From Acetobacter sp. 46_36 (GTDB taxonomy: Bacteria > Pseudomonadota > Alphaproteobacteria > RF32 > CAG-239), in NCBI GenBank assembly GCA_001917135.1, contig MNTT01000013.1, forward strand, positions 62,001-126,000: a stretch of DNA of 64,000 bases. Reading direction: 5' to 3'. Of this stretch, positions 24,611-33,856 are shown piece by piece; within the stretch, counting starts at the first letter, position 1; each line of letters starts with the position of its first letter. The notes below the pieces were generated by a model, which made no database searches, was not told the origin of the DNA, and was given only the letters and a program-made list of their open reading frames with translations. The translations under genes were made by a program, and so were the position numbers.

Positions 24611-24800
24611 CCGTGTTGCGGATTAGGCGTTACTTTTTGGGGGGGGGAGAGATGCCGTGTTGCGGATTAGGCGTTACTTTTTGGGGGAGATATGCCATGT
24701 TGCGGATTAGGCGTTACTTTTTGGGGGAGATATGCCATGTTGCGGATTAGGCGCTACTTTTTGGGGGTGAGAGATGCCGTGTTGCGGATTAAACTTTACT
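24611..24800. repeat. five-copy 40-45 bp minisatellite
   Basis: Copies of GTTGCGGATTAGGCGTTACTT followed by a G-run start at 24614, 24659, 24699, 24739 and 24781 (spacings 45, 40, 40, 42). Length differences map to the G-run (5 to 9 G) and the following AGAT segment, as expected for slippage. The last copy diverges into the leader of the metallopeptidase gene. Confidence 0.85.
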
Positions 24801-24851
24801 TTTGATGATAAATATGGTATTTTCTTTTTATATTTGGCAGAAAGGGGCGCT

Positions 24852-26477
24852 ATGGTTAACAAAACGGCGGCATTTGCAACTTTGCTGACGCTCGGAGGGG
24901 CGGCGAATGGCGGCATGGCACAGGAAAGCATGGCGCAGGAAGGGCAGGTTCCAGCGTCTGAGAATAATCAAATTTTGGCAGAAACTCGCACGGATACCGA
25001 CAGCAGTCCATTGCGCGAACAAACGGCGGATAGCGCTCTTGAGCCGCAGTGCTACTATAATTATATTCATTTTGACAGAGATGGATACTGTGGGGAAAAA
25101 AGGCGGGAGTGTTACCGAGTGGCCGGGGCGTCATATTCATTGTTTCCGCTGAAAGAGCGGGCGGTGATGGACAGCTTTTTAGACGGAGGAAAAGGCGGGG
25201 TGGTTGTCAACCAATATGTCATCTCTGATGAAAATGCATTTGCGATGGCAGCGGGCAACCGTGATTTTCAACAAGCTATGGCTCAATTTCAGGCAAAAGC
25301 AAACGGGGTAAACTCACAGATAAAAACACTTGATGATGTGAAAGCTTGTCTGGAGGAAGAGAAGAAGACAAGAAAAAGGGGAATTTTGCAAAAATGGGCG
25401 GATAGCTTGGGGCTTAGCGCCGCGATAGAAGCTAAAAATGCGGTGGCAGAAATTAATGCATCTAACCGTTCTGACGCAGTTCTTGCGCATGAGGGGACGC
25501 ACTGGCAGGATAATGATATTCTCTCAGGCATTCAAACGGGGAAGTTAATGGTGAAACCGGAACATCATTACGCGTTGAAAATGATCAGCGAAATGAAAGC
25601 CCGGATGGCGGAAGCCAAGGTTCAGGGAAAAGATGCAGCGCAGGGTTTGGCAACATTTGAGCAGGAGTGTCTAGACGAGTATCGGACGGAATTTACGCAA
25701 GATGCACGGGGAAGATTTGGAAATGCCGTCCGCCGGAGACAGCTGGCGTTGGCGATGGACAGCTTGGGAATGCAAAAAGTTGTTCAGCCAACGTATCCCG
25801 ACGATGTGAAGTACGTGCCAAACAACGATGTGCAGGACGGGTGGGTACAGATGGCATTTTACAGTACGCCCGAGCAGAAATATTGCGTTTATTTCAGGCC
25901 AGACAGCGTGGCACAAAATGTTACGCAGTTTACGGATAAATTTAATGAGGTGCATCCCTTTAATGTGCTTCTTGACGAAAAAAAAGAGCCGATTAAAGAT
26001 AAAAACGGGAATATGATTGCCGTTACGCCTGATTCATATACGCCAGCTGAAGATGCGGTGATTGCGCTGGAAGGCATGAAGCCGTCTTATGGCGATGAAA
26101 CGATGAGAATTAATTATCGTCAGGCTATGCGGAAGATGCTTCAGCCTTTATCTTCTGAAGAAAGGCAACTGGTGGTCGACAAGCTTAACAGCAGCGCCTA
26201 TCAGCCGGTACAAAATTTGGAGATACGGCAGAATCTTGCATCTGATGACATTACGTCTTTGCGAGAAGAGACATGGCTGGACGGAATGCCTAAAGAAGAA
26301 TGCATGGCACGGGCGCTTGACGGCAGCGTGAAACGCATGGAGCGGGAGTATATGCAGCAAAGTGCCGATAAGGCTCAATCTTATGTGGCGGTCAGCCCGC
26401 AGGGGGAAGCAATTAAAAAGACGATGACCGCAGAGGCATTTTTGCAGAAAGCGCAAGCAATGCGGCACGAACGTTAA
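24852..26477 (+). CDS. secreted HExxH metallopeptidase-like protein (DUF6782-like)
   Basis: Exported protein of 541 residues with signal peptide (VNKTAAFATLLTLGGAANG, cleavage near MAQ). Around residue 213 it has AHEGTHWQD, a zincin HExxH site (His213, Glu214, His217), with acidic candidates for the third ligand in QECLDEYRTEF (270-280). The N-terminal region holds three cysteines (CYYNY, YCGEKRREC). The layout resembles putative metallopeptidase domains annotated as DUF6782; assignment by eye is tentative. The start at 24852 has GAAAGGGG upstream; an earlier ATG at 24774 would read through the minisatellite. Its base composition is more A/T-rich than neighbours. A role against host or rival proteins is inference. 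Confidence 0.72.
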   Translation: MVNKTAAFATLLTLGGAANGGMAQESMAQEGQVPASENNQILAETRTDTDSSPLREQTADSALEPQCYYNYIHFDRDGYCGEKRRECYRVAGASYSLFPLKERAVMDSFLDGGKGGVVVNQYVISDENAFAMAAGNRDFQQAMAQFQAKANGVNSQIKTLDDVKACLEEEKKTRKRGILQKWADSLGLSAAIEAKNAVAEINASNRSDAVLAHEGTHWQDNDILSGIQTGKLMVKPEHHYALKMISEMKARMAEAKVQGKDAAQGLATFEQECLDEYRTEFTQDARGRFGNAVRRRQLALAMDSLGMQKVVQPTYPDDVKYVPNNDVQDGWVQMAFYSTPEQKYCVYFRPDSVAQNVTQFTDKFNEVHPFNVLLDEKKEPIKDKNGNMIAVTPDSYTPAEDAVIALEGMKPSYGDETMRINYRQAMRKMLQPLSSEERQLVVDKLNSSAYQPVQNLEIRQNLASDDITSLREETWLDGMPKEECMARALDGSVKRMEREYMQQSADKAQSYVAVSPQGEAIKKTMTAEAFLQKAQAMRHER

Positions 26478-26496
26478 ACAGATAAAATGCCTGCGG

Positions 26497-26520
26497 CGAA
26501 AAGGGGAAATTCCCTTTTTA
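26497..26520 (+). terminator. terminator after the metallopeptidase
   Basis: AAAAGGGGA-AAT-TCCCTTTTT hairpin with U-rich 3' side, 20 bp after the stop. Confidence 0.6.
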
Positions 26521-26597
26521 AATCTTTTTAAACGTCTTGAAACTATATTTCCGATAACAGGAAAGAAAAATTTTATCTGATTTAGGGGAGACAGGTT

Positions 26598-27806
26598 ATG
26601 GCAAAAACAGTTATTCTGATGATGGACTCTTTCGGGATCGGCGGGGCAAAAGACGCGGCGGCGTTCGGCGATGCCGGCGCGAATACGTTTCTGCATATTG
26701 CGCAGAATTATCCAGAGTTTGGCGGAAACGGGCTTGCGCTGCCCAATCTGGAAGCGCTGGGACTGGCGAATGCGGGCGAGCTGGCGTCCGGTGTCCGTGC
26801 TCCGTTGGTGTCAGAGCGGGCGAAAATGACGCTTGCCGGCAGGTGCAAATACGGCTGTATGGAAGAAATCAGCGCCGGCAAGGATACGATTTCCGGACAC
26901 TGGGAAATGGCGGGCGTGCCGGTGCGGCAGGATTTCGGGCACTTTCCGCTTGAGTATCCGTCGTTTCCGGCAGAGATGGTTGCCCGCATCTGCGAGCGGG
27001 CGGGGATTCCGGGCATTCTCGGCAACAAGGCGGCGTCGGGCACGGTAATTATCCAGGAACTCGGCGAGGAACATCTGGCGAGCGGAAAGCCGATTTTTTA
27101 CACTTCCGCCGACAGCAACCTGCAAATTGCGGCGCATGAGGAAAAGTTCGGGCTGGAACGGTTGTACAAATTGTGCGAGATTGCTTTTGAAGAGGTGAAA
27201 CCCTACCGCATTGCGCGGGTGATTGCCCGGCCGTTTGCAGGAGAGAAGAACGGCGCTTTCGTGCGGACGAAAAACCGGCACGACTATGCGCTCAATCCGC
27301 CGGCACCGACGATTCTGGACAAGGCAAAAGCGGCGGGGCTGCAGGTTACGGCAATCGGCAAGATTTCCGACATCTACGCCGGGTCGGGCGTTACGCGCAA
27401 GGTTTTGGCGAGCGGGCTGGAAGAGCTGTGGGACAAGACGCTTGAAGAAGTGCAGAATCTGAAAGGCGACGGCATTGTTTTTACCAACTTTGTCGATTTT
27501 GACATGATGTGGGGGCACCGGCGCGATGTCAAAGGCTATGCGGAAGGGCTGATGTATTTTGACCGCCGCCTGCCGGAGCTGGAACCGCTGCTCGGCGAAG
27601 ACGATGTTGTGTTTATCACCGCCGACCACGGGTGCGACCCGACATACCCCGGCAGCGACCATACGCGCGAGTGCGTGCCGGTGCTGATGTTCGGGCGAAA
27701 GGTTCCGGCGCAGAATATCGGGCGGCGCAAGACTTATGCCGACATTGCGGAAACGATTGCGGCGAAGTTCGGGCTGGAGCCGTTCGGAATCGGTACGGCG
27801 TTCTGA
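26598..27806 (+). CDS. deoB: phosphopentomutase
   Basis: Interconverts (deoxy)ribose-1-phosphate and -5-phosphate in nucleoside salvage. Alkaline-phosphatase-superfamily metal motifs are visible: ILMMDSFGIGG near the N-terminus, the catalytic-Thr region AGKDTISGHWEMAG, NFVDFDMMWGHRRD, and the C-terminal TADHGCDPTYPGSDHTRECVPVL. At 402 residues it is full length. GGGGAGACAGG precedes the ATG. No other deo gene is adjacent. Confidence 0.95.
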   Translation: MAKTVILMMDSFGIGGAKDAAAFGDAGANTFLHIAQNYPEFGGNGLALPNLEALGLANAGELASGVRAPLVSERAKMTLAGRCKYGCMEEISAGKDTISGHWEMAGVPVRQDFGHFPLEYPSFPAEMVARICERAGIPGILGNKAASGTVIIQELGEEHLASGKPIFYTSADSNLQIAAHEEKFGLERLYKLCEIAFEEVKPYRIARVIARPFAGEKNGAFVRTKNRHDYALNPPAPTILDKAKAAGLQVTAIGKISDIYAGSGVTRKVLASGLEELWDKTLEEVQNLKGDGIVFTNFVDFDMMWGHRRDVKGYAEGLMYFDRRLPELEPLLGEDDVVFITADHGCDPTYPGSDHTRECVPVLMFGRKVPAQNIGRRKTYADIAETIAAKFGLEPFGIGTAF

Positions 27807-27914
27807 TGCGGACGCGGGAAGAAATCGGACGCGTGAGGAAATCGGAGACGGATGCCTGGCGGCAGCGGGGCGGTTTATTTCGGGCGCGAGGCTGGGGAAA
27901 AAGGCAAATAATAC

Positions 27915-27942
27915 TTGGCGGGCGGAAAAGTTGTGTTATATT
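27915..27942 (+). promoter_or_regulatory. promoter of the lspA operon
   Basis: TTGGCG (27915-27920), 16 bp, TATATT (27937-27942), about 40 bp before the lspA GTG start. Confidence 0.5.
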
Positions 27943-27983
27943 CGCCTATTATGAATTAAATTGATGCAATGTAAGGAGTATTC

Positions 27984-28472
27984 GTGTTAGCAGGATTAAT
28001 CACGGCACTGGCTGCCGTTGTGTCGGATCAGGCATCCAAGGCGCTGGTGTTCGGCTTTTTGGCGGAAACGCAGCCGGTGGTGGCGGTAACGCCGTTTTTC
28101 AATCTGGTGTCGGCGTGGAATACGGGCGTCAGCTTTTCGATGTTTGACAATCTGGGCGGGGCAGGCGTGTATATCCTGTCGGCGTTTTCGCTTGTGGTCG
28201 TCGGTTTTCTGCTGTACTGGCTGAGCCGCGAAAAGACGCTGCTGATGCAGGTTTCGCTCGGCATGGTTATCGGCGGGGCAATCGGCAATGTTATTGACCG
28301 GGTACGCATCGGCGCGGTATTTGATTTTCTGGACGTGCATTTCGGCGGTTACCACTGGCCGGCATTCAATCTTGCCGACAGCTTTATCTGCATCGGCGCG
28401 GTATTGATTATCTGCGACGGCCTGCTGGTGCGCAAATGCGATAATACGACAACATCATCTAGCAAAGGATAG
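27984..28472 (+). CDS. lspA: lipoprotein signal peptidase (signal peptidase II)
   Basis: Inner-membrane aspartyl protease that removes signal peptides of lipoproteins. The catalytic pair is visible: Asp105 (GGAIGNVIDRVRIG) and Asp132 (FNLADSFI), with the conserved NTGVSFSMF segment. Four hydrophobic helices, 162 residues. GTG start with AAGGAG 6 bp upstream. It heads lspA-bamF-M16-M16, the normal alphaproteobacterial order. Confidence 0.95.
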   Translation: MLAGLITALAAVVSDQASKALVFGFLAETQPVVAVTPFFNLVSAWNTGVSFSMFDNLGGAGVYILSAFSLVVVGFLLYWLSREKTLLMQVSLGMVIGGAIGNVIDRVRIGAVFDFLDVHFGGYHWPAFNLADSFICIGAVLIICDGLLVRKCDNTTTSSSKG

Positions 28473-28477
28473 AAAAA

Positions 28478-28642
28478 ATGAAAAAAGCATTTATTTTACT
28501 GGCGGCGGCGTTGTTTTTATCCGGCTGCGGCCTGACGAAAGAAGATTTGGGAATGGCGGCGTCCAAACCGGACGAGACGCAGGTAACACGGCGCAACCAG
28601 CTGGTTATTCCGCCGGATTTTGACGTTCGCCCGCAGCAGTAG
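28478..28642 (+). CDS. bamF: BamF-like (DUF3035) mini-lipoprotein, 54 aa
   Basis: Starts 5 bp after the lspA stop. A lipoprotein signal peptide MKKAFILLAAALFLSGC has its lipobox LSGC at Cys17. The mature part is only about 38 residues and ends RNQLVIPPDFDVRPQQ, matching the DUF3035/BamF hallmark (PLxxPPDFxLRPP). BamF is an alphaproteobacterial subunit of the outer-membrane assembly machine. Most homologues are two to three times longer, so this copy keeps little more than the lipid anchor and the hallmark. The position between lspA and the M16 pair supports the call. Confidence 0.75.
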   Translation: MKKAFILLAAALFLSGCGLTKEDLGMAASKPDETQVTRRNQLVIPPDFDVRPQQ

Positions 28643-28803
28643 GCGCGAAGCGGAGCCGGCGTTCCGGGCGGGAACAGGGCCGGGGCGGCGGTCGGAACAG
28701 CGCATCGGAGAAATGCAGTAACGGAACGGCGTCCGGGACAGTGTTCCGGGCGGGGCAGATAGCGTCTTTGGCGGGGCGAAGCCCGAACAGCGGAGGAAAA
28801 TTA

Positions 28804-30270
28804 ATGCGAACGGGAAAAACGTTTTGGCGGCGAAACATCAGGGCGGCAGCATTCGGGCTGCTGTTGGGCTGTGCTTTATGCTGGCGGGCGGGAACGGCGG
28901 AAGCCAAGCTGATGAACCTGTCGCACTTTACGCTTGGCAACGGGCTGGAAGTGGCAGTGGTCGAGAACCATAAGGCGCCGATTGTTTTGCAGATGCTGTA
29001 TTACAAGACGGGGTCGGTTAATGACCCGAAAGGCAAGGGCGGAATTGCGCACTTGTTGGAGCATATGATGTTTCGCGGTACGAAACGGCTGCCGGACCAG
29101 GCTTTTAACCGGCTGACGGAAGAACACGGGGCGGTAAGCAATGCCTATACGACCTATAATGAAACCGGCTATTATGAATTTTCGGACATTGCAAAACTGG
29201 AGCTGATGATGGCGATGGAAGCCGAAAGAATGTCCGGGCTGGAGATGGACGAGGCAGCTTTTGCCAAAGAGCGCGACGTGGTGCTGCAGGAACGGCGGCA
29301 GCGTTTTGAAACCAACCCGGTGCCATTGTTTTACGAAACCCTGAATAAAATTTTGTGGCAAGGCCATCCGCTGGCAAATCCGGTCAGCGGCAGCCCGGAG
29401 GAAATCAAAGCGCTGTCTGTGGCGGATGCGCGGGATTTTTACCGCTGTTATTATCGTCCGGACAATGCGCTGCTGGTGCTGGCAGGCGATATTGGTGCCA
29501 GAGAAGCGAGAGATTTGGCGCAGAAGTATTACGGCGGCATTGCACGGCCGGAGGGCAGCGTTCCGCAGCCTGAATTTGAAAAAGGGCGGGCGGCCGAGGC
29601 GGAAACGGCAATGAAACTGGCGGGAGTGGAACAGCCGCGCTATGCCGATTATATCCGGCTGGATGCGGGAGAGTTTTCCAAAACCGACATCCTGTCGCTG
29701 CAGCTGCTGGCGGAATATCTGGCAGGCGATGACACGGCGCCGTTGTATGATTGCCTGGTTTATCGCGGCAAAACGCTGCTGGGAATAGATGCGGACGTTT
29801 CGTATGACGACAAGCTGGGCGGCACGTTTGCCTTTTATGCGACGCCGGCGCCGGAATGGCTGGAGCGGGCAGTCCTGGACGGCTCGGGTGCGCTTCGGGC
29901 AGTGAAAGAAGAAATCGGCAGAGCTACGGAAAAAGCTTTGGCAGGGCTGACGGAGGAAAAACTTGACAAGATTAAAAACCGTACGCTGGCGGATACGGTA
30001 TATTTGCAGGAGAATCCGCAGACGGCGGCGGCTTTTGCCGGCGGAATGCTGACGGCGGGATATTCTCCCGACGAGATTATGAATTTTGATGCGGCGGTGC
30101 AGGCGGCAACGGTTTCCGACATTCGGGCGGCATGGGCAAAGGTTCAGGCTTCCCGGGCGCGGGCGACGGGCTGGCTGGAAGGGAAAAACGCCGGCAAAGA
30201 TACTGGTTTTTCGGGCGCTGATGCAGAGGCGGCAGAAAGGGAGAACGCAGGCAAAAGAGGGAGCTTGTAG
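28804..30270 (+). CDS. M16-family zinc peptidase, catalytic subunit
   Basis: Exported, 488 residues. Signal peptide near residues 11-34 (IRAAAFGLLLGCALCWRAGTAEA), then the M16 core with the inverted zinc motif HLLEH (His83, Glu86, His87) and a downstream glutamate in ELMMAMEAERMSG or KERDVVLQE. The second M16 domain carries the usual YRPDNALLVLAGD segment. GGAGG is 7 bp before the ATG at 28804; an earlier in-frame ATG at 28741 has no site. It forms a catalytic/non-catalytic pair with the next gene, as in pitrilysin-like heterodimers. Confidence 0.9.
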   Translation: MRTGKTFWRRNIRAAAFGLLLGCALCWRAGTAEAKLMNLSHFTLGNGLEVAVVENHKAPIVLQMLYYKTGSVNDPKGKGGIAHLLEHMMFRGTKRLPDQAFNRLTEEHGAVSNAYTTYNETGYYEFSDIAKLELMMAMEAERMSGLEMDEAAFAKERDVVLQERRQRFETNPVPLFYETLNKILWQGHPLANPVSGSPEEIKALSVADARDFYRCYYRPDNALLVLAGDIGAREARDLAQKYYGGIARPEGSVPQPEFEKGRAAEAETAMKLAGVEQPRYADYIRLDAGEFSKTDILSLQLLAEYLAGDDTAPLYDCLVYRGKTLLGIDADVSYDDKLGGTFAFYATPAPEWLERAVLDGSGALRAVKEEIGRATEKALAGLTEEKLDKIKNRTLADTVYLQENPQTAAAFAGGMLTAGYSPDEIMNFDAAVQAATVSDIRAAWAKVQASRARATGWLEGKNAGKDTGFSGADAEAAERENAGKRGSL

Positions 30271-30274
30271 GATA

Positions 30275-31966
30275 ATGGAACATAACGGAAAACAGGACAG
30301 CGGGAAGGAACGCTTTTTTATGCTGCCCGGGGGAGAAAATGTGCCGGCTGAGGGTGAAACTGTGCCGCTTGGGAGTGAAGCTGTGAAGGTTAAGGGAGAA
30401 ACTGTGCTGCCCGGGGGAGAAAATGTGCCGGTCAAAGGTGAGACTGTGACGGCTGAGGAGGCAGAGGCGGCAGAGGCGGCTACTGGTGCCGGACGGGAAC
30501 AGTTCTGTATGCGGCGCTGGGCAAAAATGCGTTTTGGCGGACAGCGCGGGGCTTGGAAACGCTTTGGGGCGTTGGGCGGGGCGCTGATGATTATTGCGGC
30601 GGCCGGGGCGGCAGTTTATACGGCCGGTTATACGGATTGGAACGAGCCGGCGCTGAACGCGGAGAAAATTCTGGCACAGTCCAAACTCGGCGGGCGGACG
30701 TTCAAAGGCGAAGTGCAGGAAGTCAGCGCGCTGGGCGGCAAGGTGCGGGCGTATCTGATGGAGGAGCACAGCGTGCCGCTGGCGGCGGTATCGTTCGGGT
30801 TTGCAAAAGCCGGGCGCGCCTATGAGCCTAAACCGGGGGCGGCGCTGCTGGCAGAAAGCGTATTGTCAGACGGGGCGGGGCGGTTTGACCGCCGTGAACT
30901 GCGCGAGCTGATGAAAGAGAAAGGCATTAAGCTCAGCGTTACGGCGACGGCTGACCGGCTGGAGTTTTCGCTCAGCTTTGTCAAACAGTTTGAAAAGGAA
31001 GCGCTGGAAGTTCTGCGTGCGGTGATGTATGAGCCGCATTTGAAGCGGGAAGACATCGAACTGGCGCGGCGGCAGCTGGCCGTGCTGCGGCAGCAGCGGC
31101 GGGAGAATCCGCAGCAGCAGCTCGGCGAACTGGTCAGGACGGAATTTTACGGTTCCCATCCGTACGGGCGGGAGGATATTCCCGACGAAAAGGCGCTGGC
31201 GGCGGTTACGGCCGAAGACATCAGAGCGTATCTGCGTTCCTTTATGGGCAAAGACAATCTGGCGGCAGGAATTTCCGGCGATATGGACAAGGCGGAAGCC
31301 GAGGCCTTTCTGGCGCAGGCGTTCGGCGGGCTGACGGATAAGGCGGCGGGGACGGCGCTGCCGGCGTTTGCGCCGGATTTCCGGCAGGAAGCCGCGGTGC
31401 GTGAATCGGACGTTTCGGCGCAGAGTTTTGTTTTGGCGCTGGCGCCGGGTGTGGCGCGGCTGGATAAGGATTTTTATCCGTTGTACGTTGCCAACCATAT
31501 TTTCGGCGGGGCGGGACTGTCGTCGCGCCTGAGCCGGGCAGTGCGTGAGAAAGAGGGGCTGACTTACGGAATTTACAGCTATTTTTCCAACAGCGACGCC
31601 GGCGATTTGTGGCAGGTGTATTTTTCGGCAACGCCGGAGAATACGTCCCGGATTATGACATTGACGGCGGAGGAATATGGGGCTTTTTACCGGGACGGCG
31701 TTGGCGATGAGGAAGTCGAGCTGGCCAAAAAGAGTCTGATGTCGTCGTTTAACCTGCGGTTTGCGAGCCTGTTGGATATTGCAGACATGCTGGAACAGAT
31801 GCAGGTGCAGGCGCTGGGCGCGGATTTTCTGAAAACGCGGCAGGCGCAGGTGGCGGCGGTTACGGCCGAGGCGGTCAACGATGCAGTGCGGCGGCGGATG
31901 CCGAAAAGCTTTGCGGCAGGGGCCGGCATGCGCGTGTTTGAAGTCAGCGGGGCGCTGAATGAGTGA
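30275..31966 (+). CDS. M16-family peptidase, non-catalytic partner
   Basis: 563 residues. The HxxEH motif is absent (the region reads LLAESVLSDGAG), while the substrate-side motif LTYGIYSYF and the GISGDMDKAEAEAF strand remain, so it is the partner of the upstream catalytic M16. The first 65 residues are a low-complexity tract of PGGENVP/GETV repeats before a membrane anchor (FGALGGALMIIAAAGAAVYTAG). It is therefore probably anchored with the M16 domains in the periplasm. ATG is 2 bases after the preceding stop; the ribosome site is weak. Confidence 0.87.
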   Translation: MEHNGKQDSGKERFFMLPGGENVPAEGETVPLGSEAVKVKGETVLPGGENVPVKGETVTAEEAEAAEAATGAGREQFCMRRWAKMRFGGQRGAWKRFGALGGALMIIAAAGAAVYTAGYTDWNEPALNAEKILAQSKLGGRTFKGEVQEVSALGGKVRAYLMEEHSVPLAAVSFGFAKAGRAYEPKPGAALLAESVLSDGAGRFDRRELRELMKEKGIKLSVTATADRLEFSLSFVKQFEKEALEVLRAVMYEPHLKREDIELARRQLAVLRQQRRENPQQQLGELVRTEFYGSHPYGREDIPDEKALAAVTAEDIRAYLRSFMGKDNLAAGISGDMDKAEAEAFLAQAFGGLTDKAAGTALPAFAPDFRQEAAVRESDVSAQSFVLALAPGVARLDKDFYPLYVANHIFGGAGLSSRLSRAVREKEGLTYGIYSYFSNSDAGDLWQVYFSATPENTSRIMTLTAEEYGAFYRDGVGDEEVELAKKSLMSSFNLRFASLLDIADMLEQMQVQALGADFLKTRQAQVAAVTAEAVNDAVRRRMPKSFAAGAGMRVFEVSGALNE

Positions 31967-32099
31967 ACGCCCGTGAACGGCTGATTTTGCTCTGGACGTT
32001 TTATTTTCGCTTTTCATTTTGCTTTCTAACGATTTTTTAACCATCCTGTGGCATTAATATCTTTAATACATAAGGCAAATTGCGAGGTGTAAAAGGTAA

Positions 32100-32426
32100 A
32101 TGAACACGTTGAACGATATTTTGGAAAAAGTAAAAAAATCCGGTTTGATGATTGTTTTGGGCGTGTTTTCTTTTTATTTTGCGATTAATGCCATCAAAGG
32201 CGACCGGGGCTTTTTCAAGTACCTTTATCTGAAAGGGAAGGTTGAGGCGGCTCAGGCGGAGCGCGAACATTATGCGGCGATAAAAAAAGATTTGGAACAT
32301 AAGGTCGCAATGCTTTCGGAGCGGTCGCTCGATTTGGATTATCTGGAGGAACGGGCGCGCATTGTTTTGAATATGGTGAGCGACGGTGAATACGTCATTT
32401 TAGATAAAGATATTGATAAGAAGTAA
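32100..32426 (+). CDS. ftsB: FtsB/DivIC-family septum protein
   Basis: 108-residue bitopic protein: an N-terminal membrane helix (GLMIVLGVFSFYFAINAI), then a coiled coil (KGKVEAAQAEREHYAAIKKD) and a C-terminal segment (DLDYLEERARIVLNMVSDGE) matching the LDxLEExAR motif of FtsB/DivIC proteins. It stabilises FtsL/FtsQ at the division site. GAGGTG lies upstream of the ATG. Confidence 0.88.
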   Translation: MNTLNDILEKVKKSGLMIVLGVFSFYFAINAIKGDRGFFKYLYLKGKVEAAQAEREHYAAIKKDLEHKVAMLSERSLDLDYLEERARIVLNMVSDGEYVILDKDIDKK

Positions 32427-32536
32427 AAAGAAATTGCCATTTAAAAAAATAATTGCTATAACTAGCGCCGAATACCGGAAAAATACGGGCGTTTGTGCCG
32501 TCCGTCCTGCCGGGAGAGGATTAACAGCAACGGGTT

Positions 32537-33769
32537 TTGCAATTGAGATACAAGAGACGACCGAGGAGACCGAAACCGCTTAATTACCAGCCGACGGAAA
32601 GCAGAGCCTTCTTTTCCGAAAAGGAATTTATTATCCGTTCCAACGGGCGGATGAAGGTGTTTAAAATTTCGCCGCGCCTGCAGTGGACGGTGTTTGCCGT
32701 TTTGGTCGGGCTGGGCGTCTGGATGGCGCATTCGTACCAGATGTACAGCGTTTCCGACCGGATTATTTCCTACCAGGAGCGCAAACTCGGCGAGACGCGC
32801 AGCGCATATGTCGATTTGATGAGCGACTTTGTTACGGTGCATAAAAATATTTCCGCATTGGTGGAGGATTTTGGCAAGGGTGCCGAAAAAAAGCCTGAAA
32901 ACGTTGACGAATATCTGAAGCGGGCGGAAGTCATTGAAGAGAAAATCCGCCAGATTACGGCGCAGGAAGACTGGATTAACGAAAAAGACCTGAGCAAGAA
33001 AAGCGCGCTTAAAGACGCTTTGATTCACCGCGACGTAGCGATTGAAGAGAAAAAGCTGCTGGAGCAGAAAGTTGCGCATCTGGAGGAAATGGTCAGTTCG
33101 CTGCAGGCGTTTGAAATGGACATTTTGAAAAAAGTCGAGAGCATTTCCAACAAGGACATTGACAAAATAAAGACAACGATTTCGTCGGTCAACGGCGAGC
33201 TGAAAAAGCGCGGCAAATACTTTAACCCGCTGGCGAATTCCAAGAAAAACAGCAAGGGCGGGGTGTATATTCCCGACAATCCGGCTCTGGGGCAGAACGA
33301 GGAGCTGATGCAGCAGGTTACAAAAACGTTTACCGCGATTGACGACAGTTCCTATTACCGCGAGGCGATGAAACATGTTCCGGTCGGGAAACCGGTGTGG
33401 ACATACTGGCTGTCTTCGCCGTTCGGTAAACGCTCCGATCCGTTCAATGCCAAAAGCGCGGCGCACAAAGGCGTTGATCTGGCATCGAACAAGGGCAACA
33501 AAATTAAAACGATGGCCGCCGGGAAAGTAACCCGCGCCGGGAATGCGACGGGATACGGCAAACTGGTGGAAATCGACCATGGCAACGGTTTTAAAACCAA
33601 ATACGGGCATATGAACAAGATTTATGTGCAGCGCGGGGAAGAAGTCGCGATGGGGCAGGCCATCGGCGAAGTCGGGAATACCGGAAGGTCGACAGGGCCG
33701 CACCTGCACTATGAGGTTTTGTATGACGGCGTGCACATGGACCCGATGGCGTTTATCAAGGCGAAATGA
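32537..33769 (+). CDS. M23-family (LytM) peptidoglycan endopeptidase
   Basis: Membrane-anchored with a basic cytoplasmic N-terminus, a helix at about 48-66 (WTVFAVLVGLGVWMAHSYQM) and a long coiled coil (residues about 75-215). The C-terminal LytM domain has zinc ligands in AAHKGVDLAS and GPHLHYEV, with YGHMNKIYVQRGEEV between. The motif is complete, so an active endopeptidase cutting peptide crosslinks is expected. The start is uncertain: TTG at 32537 gives the longest basic N-terminus; an ATG 38 codons later has no better ribosome site. Followed by bactofilin, a common pairing in shape-determining loci. Confidence 0.9.
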   Translation: MQLRYKRRPRRPKPLNYQPTESRAFFSEKEFIIRSNGRMKVFKISPRLQWTVFAVLVGLGVWMAHSYQMYSVSDRIISYQERKLGETRSAYVDLMSDFVTVHKNISALVEDFGKGAEKKPENVDEYLKRAEVIEEKIRQITAQEDWINEKDLSKKSALKDALIHRDVAIEEKKLLEQKVAHLEEMVSSLQAFEMDILKKVESISNKDIDKIKTTISSVNGELKKRGKYFNPLANSKKNSKGGVYIPDNPALGQNEELMQQVTKTFTAIDDSSYYREAMKHVPVGKPVWTYWLSSPFGKRSDPFNAKSAAHKGVDLASNKGNKIKTMAAGKVTRAGNATGYGKLVEIDHGNGFKTKYGHMNKIYVQRGEEVAMGQAIGEVGNTGRSTGPHLHYEVLYDGVHMDPMAFIKAK

Positions 33770-33856
33770 CGATGCCGGGAGGTGGAATTGCCAAAGCGCG
33801 GCTTTGTCCGGGGCTGCATCCGGGCGTAATTTTATTTGGACTGGGAGGCTGATACA

